Positions 36,301 through 42,640 of a stretch of DNA of 64,000 nucleotides are shown one piece after another. Made by a program: the position numbers and the translations under genes. The first letter of the stretch is position 1, and each line of letters begins with the position of its first letter. Where the stretch lies: positions 496,001 through 560,000 of the forward strand of contig NZ_WLYS01000002.1 in the NCBI RefSeq assembly GCF_011316935.1, read 5' to 3'. The DNA is from Sphingobacterium chungjuense. GTDB lineage: Bacteria; Bacteroidota; Bacteroidia; Sphingobacteriales; Sphingobacteriaceae. The notes under the pieces are model-generated. The model worked only from the letters and a program-made list of their open reading frames with translations, was not told where the DNA came from and ran no database searches.

Positions 36301-36436
36301 CTTTAGTCAGAGAATCAATGACTGTGCCTTTCAATGTGGCATTGACCAAAGGTTTGGATTCTTGAGAAAATAAGGGATATACCAAAAAGTGTGACAATAG
36401 AATTGTCAAGGAGTACCTAAATACTCTATTTTTCAT
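33383..36436 (-). CDS. SusC/RagA-family TonB-dependent transporter
   Basis: A 1017-aa outer-membrane importer. It has a signal peptide, a carboxypeptidase-regulatory-like domain (LKGTVIDSLTKEPIEGVTIQLQG), a TonB-box region near EEMVVVGYGTQRRRDLTG, the plug with GVQVVTNSGVPGESIFLRVRG and DASATAIYGSRGANGVIIITTKKG, and a long beta-barrel ending FQLGLNVTL. First gene of the SusC-SusD-DoxX-DoxX-MBL/rhodanese-Trx operon. The start at 36436 lies 24 bp from the first copy of the duplicated 21-bp module. There is no adjacent anti-sigma/ECF pair, so its control is not the usual FecR type. Confidence 0.97.
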   Translation of the reverse strand: MKNRVFRYSLTILLSHFLVYPLFSQESKPLVNATLKGTVIDSLTKEPIEGVTIQLQGVTHSLKSDVHGNFQIVTGQKLPLTILLSSLGYSSKTIVANQPEISIVLQPSSDRLEEMVVVGYGTQRRRDLTGSVARLDAAEVNKIPVASFDAQLQGKLPGVQVVTNSGVPGESIFLRVRGTTSINSSSDPLYIVDGVFLNNTSLQTIGLGGRTSSPLTDINPADIESIEVLKDASATAIYGSRGANGVIIITTKKGSYGTKTKIDVNVLGGWAEANKALLPKLASGPETATLANEWWINSGLDNPALNQTFANRPFRPISEGGRGNPEDQETFDRLGFLLRNGKLQDYSVGVQGGGDRSRFYIGAGYTGQEAFIKVIDFSRANLKFNFDHQLSDRVKIGLTNNFSRTYRNQARTGDGPQVSLFNSAISSATNIPIFTEDGAVNGVDNTYTLVDNYDVNTTSLRYIGSAFAEIDLWKGLKLRSTFSADYNLYDESQYWNSKTSIGIANANQATSGISRNSTWINEQILSYQTNIGQHQLSALIGNTLQSNTFDYAYLEGNGFANDSYKLISSAATVRGSESWSKYTISSFFGRVGYNYADRYFAEATLRTDGSSKFGANNRWGYFPAFSLGWRLSEEQFLSSADWLNEFKIRGSYGITGNQAGISNFAARGLWSGDASYANIHGTPLPGVGPFQLGNDNLRWERTAQTDLGVDIALFDHRLGITVDLYHKYTSDLLLEQPIQGTSGFSDYWANVGEISNKGYEFLLNAVNIRNQNFTWNTSINISGNRNNIEYLPSQITQYTRDWVILKEGHSLNSFWLYEQLYVDPQTGDAVFDGQLADGSLPTSARKVFRNAYPKFYGGIGNTFTYKQFDLGVDFSFQYGNYSLNLYRYFRERNPSSGGVFENVLNRWQEPGDQTDVPRLTSVGLNYTIDANSRYLEDASFLKLRQLTFGYKLPRELAQKVGFSNARIYFLGSNLFLWSKYTGDPESNVTSNPNSQGIGSFGTPPQPRTFQLGLNVTL

Positions 36437-36460
36437 AGGGGTAAGTTTAAAAGTGAAATA

Positions 36461-36523
36461 CTACAAGTGCCAACGCCAATTAATACTTGTTATACTGTAC
36501 GGGGAAATGAGGTTACGACCTCA
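36461..36523. repeat. Repeat-hairpin module, copy 1 (susC side)
   Basis: A 21-bp sequence starting CTACAAGTGCCAACGCC (36461-36481), 26 bp of variable sequence, then a hairpin TGAGGT-TACG-ACCTCA (36508-36523) with a UNCG-class tetraloop on the plus strand. The same arrangement occurs 371 bp away with identical spacing. This copy lies in the susC promoter/leader region, 24 bp from its ATG. Confidence 0.75.
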
Positions 36524-36831
36524 AGATATTGCACTAGCTACACATTCGTGCAGGGCAAAAATGATTGTTCATAGGGAAAATTGTACTGAACGGCAGAGAA
36601 TTGTAGAGGTCAGAAGGGTTAATTTGGTACTGCATGTTATTCATTTATTAAATGGTTGATATAACTATTTATCTAAGATGTTTTCAAAGATAATCAATAT
36701 TATTCATAATGTCTATCATTTTAGTAGTATTTATTTATTGAAGTATATTGTCCCGTTTTTAATTGGTTTGACAAGCCCATCTCCATAGTATTTAAAAGAT
36801 TTCGTACCTTTAAAAGGTTTGAGAGATAAAT

Positions 36832-36894
36832 CTACAAGTGCCAACGCCAATTGACAGTTAGGTAAGTCTACAAACTTTGAGGGCTTCGGCCCTC
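36832..36894. repeat. Repeat-hairpin module, copy 2
   Basis: The same 21-bp sequence as at 36461 (36832-36852, no mismatch), 26 bp of different sequence, then hairpin GAGGGC-TTCG-GCCCTC (36879-36894). The stem sequence differs from copy 1 but pairing, loop class and distance are kept, as expected for a conserved RNA structure. The copy lies in open intergenic space. A run CTTACTTTTG follows the hairpin on the plus strand. Confidence 0.75.
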
Positions 36895-37263
36895 TTACTT
36901 TTGTTCCACACTCACCAGCTGGCAAACTTATTTCAAGACATTGTTTTGCAATCTGGGTGGATATTGCCGACGCCGTGCCATTGTAATCTTACCATAATAA
37001 TGTCATAATATCGACATAACGATGAGCCACCTAATAGTTCCTCTATTCCTAACATGTATAAATTCATTCCGATCAGGAGCAATTGCTAAAACTCTCTAAC
37101 TATTGTAAACAGACTTTGCCATGAAAATAAATGTGCAAACATTGTATTCTCTAAGTTTTGGAACAATTTTTGACGATGTATTAGTTCATTAAACCTTTTC
37201 TAATTACCTCATTCTGAACAAGTATAATATGGACATGTTAGCAAGTTTTACGGTTATTTTTCG

Positions 37264-37271
37264 TATTTTTG
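37264..37271 (+). promoter_or_regulatory. Bacteroidota -7 element TATTTTTG of rpoD
   Basis: An exact TAnnTTTG match, 36 bp upstream of the rpoD ATG. No convincing TTG was found at the -33 position. A purine stretch AAGGAAGG at 37285-37292 might aid ribosome binding, though its 15-bp distance from the ATG is long. Confidence 0.45.
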
Positions 37272-37307
37272 CAAACATTTCATTAAGGAAGGCATTTAAT
37301 ATAGTAG

Positions 37308-38168
37308 ATGAGACAGCTTAAAATTACACAATCCATTACCAACCGTGAATCTCAATCGTTAGATAAGTATCTTCACGAAATTGGTAAAGTAGACTTAATT
37401 ACTGCGGAAGAAGAAGTAATCCTAGCGCAACGCATCCGAGAGGGTGATCAAGTAGCGTTAGAAAAACTTACCAAAACGAATCTACGGTTTGTCGTCTCTG
37501 TCGCCAAGCAATATCAGAATCAAGGTCTAACGTTAGGTGACTTGATCAATGAAGGTAATTTAGGCCTAATTAAAGCGGCAAAGCGGTTCGACGAAACCAA
37601 AGGATTTAAGTTTATTTCTTACGCAGTATGGTGGATTCGCCAATCTATATTACAAGCCATCGCTGAGCAGTCAAGAATTGTTCGTTTACCTTTGAACCAA
37701 GTGGGTTCATTGAGTAAAATTAGTAAAGCTTTTTCTAAGCTTGAACAAGAATACGAACGCGAACCTTCTCCTGAAGAATTGGCAGACATCCTAGAAACCA
37801 CCGTAGATAAGGTATCTGATACACTGAGTAATTCAGGTAGACATGTTTCGATGGATGCACCTTTCGTACAGGGTGAAGAAAACACATTGTTGGACGTATT
37901 AGAGAACAAAGATCCGGATACAGATAGCTCTCTAATCGACGAATCGTTATCTGAAGAAATCAAACGTTCTTTAGCAACGTTAACGGAGCGTGAGCGCGAA
38001 ATTATCGTGTTGTTTTTCGGATTGGGATCCAACCACCAATTATCTCTGGAAGAGATTGGTGAAAAATTCAGCTTGACACGCGAGCGTGTAAGACAGATTA
38101 AGGACAAAGCATTGCAACGTTTGCGCCACACTTCCAGAAGTAGAATTCTGAAATCGTACTTAGGCTAA
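37308..38168 (+). CDS. rpoD: Primary RNA polymerase sigma factor (RpoD/SigA, Bacteroidota type)
   Basis: A 286-aa sigma-70 factor. It starts [28 protein letters not shown] (region 1.2) and has region 2 with [12 protein letters not shown] and [37 protein letters not shown]. Region 3 follows, and region 4 has [17 protein letters not shown] and [27 protein letters not shown]. The lack of the large region 1.1 is typical of primary sigma factors in this phylum, which recognise TTG/TAnnTTTG promoters. Single gene with its own promoter and a strong terminator. Confidence 0.98.
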   Translation: MRQLKITQSITNRESQSLDKYLHEIGKVDLITAEEEVILAQRIREGDQVALEKLTKTNLRFVVSVAKQYQNQGLTLGDLINEGNLGLIKAAKRFDETKGFKFISYAVWWIRQSILQAIAEQSRIVRLPLNQVGSLSKISKAFSKLEQEYEREPSPEELADILETTVDKVSDTLSNSGRHVSMDAPFVQGEENTLLDVLENKDPDTDSSLIDESLSEEIKRSLATLTEREREIIVLFFGLGSNHQLSLEEIGEKFSLTRERVRQIKDKALQRLRHTSRSRILKSYLG

Positions 38169-38203
38169 AAACATCCTGCAACATATTGGACATGAAAACG
38201 TAG

Positions 38204-38233
38204 ATGCGTAGCCAAAAGCTACGCATTTTTTTG
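38204..38233 (+). terminator. Rho-independent terminator of rpoD
   Basis: ATGCGTAGC (38204-38212), CAAAA loop, GCTACGCAT (38218-38226), then a run of T. It lies 35 bp after the rpoD stop. Confidence 0.92.
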
Positions 38234-38328
38234 TGTTTAATACTCCTTGATAATTCCTTGCCCAAAAGGAATCAATCTGTTCAACAGAATCTGCTCACTA
38301 CCAATAGGCACAGCCCGACAAAACCCGT

Positions 38329-38336
38329 ATATTTGA
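38329..38336 (+). promoter_or_regulatory. Bacteroidota -7 element TATATTTG of rnhA
   Basis: An exact TAnnTTTG match ending 4 bp before the rnhA ATG at 38341, again implying a near-leaderless mRNA if used. No clear -33 TTG at the expected distance. Confidence 0.4.
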
Positions 38337-38340
38337 AGAA

Positions 38341-38838
38341 ATGATTGAATTATACACAGACGGTGCTTCTAGCGGAAATCCTGGTCCGGGTGGATACGGC
38401 ACCATTTTAAGAACGATTTACAAAGGAGATAATGCAGCATTGCACGGAAAGTTAATTGAAAAAGAGTACTCTGGAGGTTTCCGTAAAACCACCAACAACC
38501 GTATGGAGTTACTCGCTGTAATCATCGGCTTAGAAGCCCTCAAATCCATCAATCAACAAGTTACCGTCTATTCAGATTCTAAATATGTCATTGATGCTAT
38601 TGACAAAAAATGGGTGTATGGCTGGATACAGAAAGGATTTGCCGGAAAGAAGAATAAAGATCTTTGGTTAAGATTGATGCAACTGTACAAGCTCCACCAA
38701 GTAAGATTGGTTTGGGTAAAAGGACATGCAGGACATCCATTAAATGAGCGATGTGATCGCTTGGCAGTAGCTGCTTCCAAAAACAAACCCGAATGGAAGA
38801 TAGACCATATCTTCGAAGCGGAAGCAAAGAAAGCATAG
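38341..38838 (+). CDS. rnhA: Ribonuclease HI
   Basis: A 165-aa RNase H that removes the RNA strand of RNA-DNA hybrids. It begins IELYTDGASSGNPGPGGYG with the first catalytic Asp, then TTNNRMELLAVIIGLEAL (Glu), VYSDSKYVIDAI (Asp), the basic handle WIQKGFAGKKNKDLW, VKGHAGHPLNERCDRLA with the active-site His and last Asp. All catalytic residues are present and length is normal. Confidence 0.97.
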   Translation: MIELYTDGASSGNPGPGGYGTILRTIYKGDNAALHGKLIEKEYSGGFRKTTNNRMELLAVIIGLEALKSINQQVTVYSDSKYVIDAIDKKWVYGWIQKGFAGKKNKDLWLRLMQLYKLHQVRLVWVKGHAGHPLNERCDRLAVAASKNKPEWKIDHIFEAEAKKA

Positions 38839-38846
38839 AAACAAAA

Positions 38847-38874
38847 AAAGTCTTGTCCTCTCGGACAAGACTTT
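38847..38874. terminator. Hairpin terminator downstream of rnhA
   Basis: AAAGTCTTGTCC, TCTC loop, GGACAAGACTTT: a 12-bp perfect stem starting 8 bp after the rnhA stop. The U-run is short on the plus strand and longer (seven T) on the minus strand, so it may work both ways. Confidence 0.75.
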
Positions 38875-39028
38875 CCACATTTAAAACATATAATCAATCA
38901 CTATCCTACTACTCACCTACTGCCTACACAATGTGATTCGCTTTGTATAAGATAGAGTGGAAAAAGAGCAAAATGTTTAATCGAACTTGTGTTAAAAGAT
39001 GTTAAGCATTTCGCCAGAAAAAGGAAAA

Positions 39029-39055
39029 GCCTGATAGTCGTGAAAACTATCAGGC
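39029..39055 (-). terminator. Terminator after tRNA-Leu
   Basis: Minus-strand reading: GCCTGATAGT, 7-nt loop, ACTATCAGGC, then TTTTCC and more T. It starts 4 bp beyond the mature 3' end of the tRNA gene and should end its transcript. Confidence 0.8.
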
Positions 39056-39059
39056 CTTG

Positions 39060-39141
39060 TACCCAGAGCCGGGATCGAACCGGCATGGATTGCTCCACTG
39101 GTGTTTGAGACCAGCGCGTCTACCAATTCCGCCATCTGGGC
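39060..39141 (-). tRNA. tRNA-Leu (anticodon CAA)
   Basis: An 82-nt class II tRNA. Acceptor stem GCCCAGA pairs with TCTGGGT. The D arm contains GGTAGACGC. The anticodon stem CTGGT/ACCAG holds loop CTCAAAC with anticodon CAA (reads UUG). A long variable arm TGGAGCAATCCA follows, and the T arm is GCCGGTTCGATCCCGGC. Discriminator base A; CCA is not encoded. Followed by its own terminator. Confidence 0.96.
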
Positions 39142-39331
39142 ATCTCTGGTTACTTCCGTTGTTTGAAGTGATGCAAATATAGGCACTCCAAATTGATTTG
39201 CAAAGAGAAATCACCATCTGTAACCAAAGCGACTGATTTATAGCGTATTTATTTTTCACACTACCATCTAAACACCTTTACCTATCGCGATTAGCTCCGA
39301 ATAATGCACTAATTTGATAGTTCAGCAGCGA

Positions 39332-40120
39332 TTATTCTCTCACCAAAGAGCGATCTAAGTGCACATAACCACCATCTACGTGGATTAATTGTCCTGTGGT
39401 ATGGCTTGATTTGTCTGACAGCAAAAACACACAGGTATCTGCAATTTCTTCTGCTGTTGTCATGCGATTTCCTAACGGAATACGATCAGTAATCTTCTTC
39501 AAGGTTTCTTCCGGATTATCCAATGTTTGGATCCAACGATCGTACTGTGGTGTCGCTGCTTCGGCCACCACAATGGCATTTACCCTAATTTGATGAGGCA
39601 GTAATTCTACTGCCCATTCGCGCGTTAGCGCGTTGCGACCGCCATTGGATGCGGCATAAGCAGAAGTATTCCCCTGCCCTGTCTCTGCCGTTTTGGAGCT
39701 GATATTCACAATCGCACCTCTGCTCGCTTTAAGCGCATCTAATGCGTGATGTGCCATCAGGTAATAATGCACTAAGTTCTTATGCAAGGAAGCTACAAAA
39801 GCTTCATAATTGCCCGAAGCTAAACCCACACCGTCGTTGACGCCAGCATTATTTACCAAGCCATCAACACTGCCATACTTTGCAAGCGTTCCATTGACAG
39901 CATGTTCGCAAGCCGCTGGATCCGACAATTCTGCTTCGATGGAAAATGCTTCCCCTCCAAGCGCATTCACTTCTGCGACCACGAGCTGATTATCGTCTTC
40001 ACTTCTACCTACTATGACCGGTATAGCACCTTCTTTTGCTAAAGAGAGCACAATGCCTTTACCAATACCCTTCGCGCCACCAGTAACAATGACGACTTTA
40101 TTTTTCAAATGTAAATCCAT
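39332..40120 (-). CDS. SDR dehydrogenase, probable L-fucose dehydrogenase
   Basis: A 262-aa classical short-chain dehydrogenase. The NAD(P)-binding TGGAKGIGKGI and NNAG motifs and Ser142 are present. The active-site signature reads Tyr155-x-x-x-Asn159 (SAYAASNGGRNAL), where the family has Lys; the codon is AAT. The final gene of the fucose operon, 8 bp after the lactonase gene. The pathway needs an L-fucose dehydrogenase giving L-fucono-lactone, and this is the only unassigned dehydrogenase, so the call is by elimination. The Asn may be compensated by another residue or may mark a different reaction. Confidence 0.75.
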   Translation of the reverse strand: MDLHLKNKVVIVTGGAKGIGKGIVLSLAKEGAIPVIVGRSEDDNQLVVAEVNALGGEAFSIEAELSDPAACEHAVNGTLAKYGSVDGLVNNAGVNDGVGLASGNYEAFVASLHKNLVHYYLMAHHALDALKASRGAIVNISSKTAETGQGNTSAYAASNGGRNALTREWAVELLPHQIRVNAIVVAEAATPQYDRWIQTLDNPEETLKKITDRIPLGNRMTTAEEIADTCVFLLSDKSSHTTGQLIHVDGGYVHLDRSLVRE

Positions 40121-40128
40121 GTTGAATT

Positions 40129-40956
40129 TTAAAATTTATAGATTCTCCGCGCGGTTTCTCCCCAAAAAGCAGCTTGCTCTTCCAACGAAAATCCATCTAA
40201 TCTGCTTCCTGCAATCTCCTTAGTTTGCTTGTACGTACTAGCCACCAGACAAACTGGCCAATCTGATCCAAACATCAAACGATCTTTACCAAAGTGAAGA
40301 ATCACATGATCTATATAAGCAGCGAAGTCAGACACAGTCCAATTGGACCAATCCGCCTCGGTGACCAAACCAGAAACCTTACACACCACATTCGGATAAG
40401 TAGCTAGATCAGCAATAAAGCTCGCCCATTGCTCCACTTCTCCGGCTTTGATATCTGGCTTAGCCATATGATCCAATATAAACTGCTGATCGGGATTCTC
40501 TTTGACGCAAAGTAAGGTGGAAGCAAAATGTCTTGGACGAATTAGCAAATCATAGGTAAACCCATACTTTGTCAACGCACGAATAGATCGTTGTACTGAA
40601 TCGCGCATCAAGAATTCTGGATCATCTTCCCCTTGTACCACATGTCGGAAACCTTTAATAATCGGAATCTTGCTGAAACGCTCCAGATGGTCTTCCACAT
40701 CATCAGCAGTCAGATCCACCCAACCAACCACACCTTTGATCATGCCATACATGGTCGATAAGTCGACTAGAAACTGTGTTTCTTGTAGCGTACAGGACGC
40801 TTGTACAGCAATGACACCATCCATGCGATTGCTGTGTAATTCTGCGCGTAAATCGGTCGGCAAAAAATCGCGTCGGATTACACTCATATCTTCCGTTATC
40901 CAACTATCGCGCTCCGCGTCGTAGATCCAGAAATGTTGGTGTGCATCTATATTCAT
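40129..40956 (-). CDS. Amidohydrolase-family L-fuconolactonase
   Basis: A 275-aa amidohydrolase of the Amidohydro_2 type. It starts MNIDAHQHFWIY, containing the HxH metal motif. It has LDHMAKPDIKAGEVEQW with a metal-site His, CKVSGLVTEADW, and RLMFGSDWPVCL with the catalytic Asp. In known fucose pathways a member of this group (COG3618) opens L-fucono-1,5-lactone to L-fuconate. Its position between the two dehydrogenase/hydrolase genes supports the same role. Confidence 0.87.
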   Translation of the reverse strand: MNIDAHQHFWIYDAERDSWITEDMSVIRRDFLPTDLRAELHSNRMDGVIAVQASCTLQETQFLVDLSTMYGMIKGVVGWVDLTADDVEDHLERFSKIPIIKGFRHVVQGEDDPEFLMRDSVQRSIRALTKYGFTYDLLIRPRHFASTLLCVKENPDQQFILDHMAKPDIKAGEVEQWASFIADLATYPNVVCKVSGLVTEADWSNWTVSDFAAYIDHVILHFGKDRLMFGSDWPVCLVASTYKQTKEIAGSRLDGFSLEEQAAFWGETARRIYKF

Positions 40957-40998
40957 GTGTCCCTTCTTTTTTCAGACGGATAAAAACCAATCGATGTG

Positions 40999-41850
40999 TT
41001 AACGATAAGCGATCACTTCTTGACGTGATTCACCCAAATAATCAGCTCCTAACTCAATCACGTCGCCCGCTTTCAAATAGATCGGCGGATTGAATCCTAA
41101 ACCGACGCCTGCTGGTGTACCCGTAGAGATCACATCACCCGGCAACAAAGTCATAAACTGAGAAACATAGGACACGATAAATGGCACATTGAAAATCAAG
41201 TTTTTGGTATTACCATCTTGATACGTTTTGCCATTCACTTTTAACCACAGGCGTACGTTGTTGATATCTGGAATTTCTTCTTTCGTCGTCAATACGGGGC
41301 CAATTGGCGCGAAGGTATCACAGCCTTTTCCTTTGTCCCAAGTACCGCCACGCTCCAATTGATATTCGCGCTCGGATACATCATTGTGCAACACATAACC
41401 TGCCACATAATCCAAGGCATCTGCTTCAGACACGTATGATGCTTTTTTCTCGACCACGATACCAAACTCTACTTCCCAATCCGTTTTTTCAGAATTTTTA
41501 GGAATCATCACTTGATCGAAAGGACCCACTAAAGAAGTAGTCGATTTCATAAAGATAATCGGCTCCGCCGGAATCGCTGCGCCAGTCTCCTCAGCGTGAT
41601 CTTTATAATTCAGGCCGATACACACTATTTTAGATGGGCGCGCTATCGGCGCACCAATGCGCGCATCAGCAGGCACTTCGGCCAATTTCCCTTCGTTATC
41701 TTGTACAAACTGGGCTAATTTTGAAAGCCCATTCTCTGCAAAAAACTGCTCATTATAATCGCCACCAAAGGCCGAAACATCGTAATTTTTCTCTCCAACT
41801 TTAACACCGATTTTTTCGTTACCGGCTTCTCCAAAACGTATTAACTGCAT
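40999..41850 (-). CDS. FAH-family hydrolase, probable 2,4-diketo-3-deoxy-L-fuconate hydrolase
   Basis: A 283-aa fumarylacetoacetate-hydrolase-family enzyme. Metal and active-site features are CIGLNYKDHAEETG, DWEVEFGIVVEKKASY with the Glu-x-Glu ligands, YVLHNDVSEREYQ with the Asp ligand, KGCDTFAPIGP, and PGDVISTGTPAGVG. In the non-phosphorylating fucose route this family cleaves the 2,4-diketo acid to pyruvate and L-lactate. Gene order in the operon fits that final step. Confidence 0.88.
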   Translation of the reverse strand: MQLIRFGEAGNEKIGVKVGEKNYDVSAFGGDYNEQFFAENGLSKLAQFVQDNEGKLAEVPADARIGAPIARPSKIVCIGLNYKDHAEETGAAIPAEPIIFMKSTTSLVGPFDQVMIPKNSEKTDWEVEFGIVVEKKASYVSEADALDYVAGYVLHNDVSEREYQLERGGTWDKGKGCDTFAPIGPVLTTKEEIPDINNVRLWLKVNGKTYQDGNTKNLIFNVPFIVSYVSQFMTLLPGDVISTGTPAGVGLGFNPPIYLKAGDVIELGADYLGESRQEVIAYR

Positions 41851-41863
41851 GTATATGTTTTTT

Positions 41864-42631
41864 TTAATTGTTCAATTTAATAAATCCGCCATCAATCGGA
41901 TAATCATTTCCGGTGATAAATGCCGCGTCGTCGCTACATAGGAATAAAGCCAATTTGGCAATCTCATCTGGCGAAGCCATTCGACCGATGGGTTGCGACT
42001 TCGACAATTTGTCGAACATCTCCGCTTCCTGCCCAGGGTAATTAGCCTGAATAAAACCATCTACAAATGGCGTGTGCACGCGTGCTGGCGAGATGCTATT
42101 ACAACGAATCTTATCCGCCAAGTAATCCCGAGCCACCGACATAGTCATGGCATGAATCGCGCCCTTGCTCATCGAATAAGCAAAGCGATCGCTAATACCC
42201 ACTAGAGCCGCAATCGAAGCCAAATTCAAGATCACACCGCCGCCCTGTGCTTTCATAACAGGAACTACCGCATGTAATAGATTATAAGCTCCTTTTACAT
42301 TCACCTGAAAGACGCGCTCAAAATCTTCTTCCGCACATTTCTCGACATTACCTACGTGTGCAATGCCGGCATTATTCACCAAAACGTCCACCTTACCCAA
42401 TTGCTGCACTAGATCGAGCACTTCTTTTTGATCGGTTACATTGCAGGTATGATGCACCGCACGACTACCTAGATCAGCAATCTCCTGTACTACCGCATTC
42501 GATCCTGCTGCATTCAGATCAAAAATATGTACTTCCGCGCCTGCGGCTGCAAAGCTCATACTGATGGCTTTTCCAATTCCGCTACCGCCTCCGGTAACTA
42601 CAGCTATCTTATCTTTTAGCTTATTCATCAT
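41864..42631 (-). CDS. SDR dehydrogenase, probable 2-keto-3-deoxy-L-fuconate 4-dehydrogenase
   Basis: A 255-aa SDR with an intact active site: TGGGSGIGKAIS, NNAG, the Ser in LNLASIAAL, and Tyr-x-x-x-Lys in FAYSMSKGAIHAM. The C-terminal PDEIAKLALFLCSDDAAFITGNDYPIDGG is typical of sugar-acid dehydrogenases. It oxidises 2-keto-3-deoxy-L-fuconate to the 2,4-diketo acid used by the FAH enzyme 13 bp downstream (pathway knowledge plus context). Confidence 0.87.
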   Translation of the reverse strand: MMNKLKDKIAVVTGGGSGIGKAISMSFAAAGAEVHIFDLNAAGSNAVVQEIADLGSRAVHHTCNVTDQKEVLDLVQQLGKVDVLVNNAGIAHVGNVEKCAEEDFERVFQVNVKGAYNLLHAVVPVMKAQGGGVILNLASIAALVGISDRFAYSMSKGAIHAMTMSVARDYLADKIRCNSISPARVHTPFVDGFIQANYPGQEAEMFDKLSKSQPIGRMASPDEIAKLALFLCSDDAAFITGNDYPIDGGFIKLNN

Positions 42632-42640
42632 TATTATATT

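Larger units (their letters stand above)
36437..37307. other. 871-bp intergenic region between susC and rpoD
   Basis: AT-rich divergent region. It contains the two repeat-hairpin modules listed separately, a TATTTTTG element before rpoD, and otherwise no supported gene. A minus-strand frame at 36731-36925 runs through the second module and is not convincing. The stretch 36530-36830 between modules is featureless apart from AT-rich runs, and 36930-37260 shows only short imperfect inverted repeats (for example TGTC and GACA near 37000-37020). Confidence 0.7.

Noticed and set aside
36461..36852. The 21-bp repeat as a CRISPR or attachment-site pair
   Set aside because: Only two copies 371 bp apart with no spacer-repeat series and no cas gene, integrase or tRNA overlap; the fixed-distance hairpin argues for a structured module.
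36731..36925. 64-codon minus-strand frame in the rpoD upstream region
   Set aside because: It overlaps the repeat-hairpin module copy 2; its content is explained by the repeat and hairpin, and no signal or domain is seen.
39050..39259. Short open frames across the tRNA-Leu gene
   Set aside because: They are translations of the tRNA gene, whose full cloverleaf and terminator are visible.
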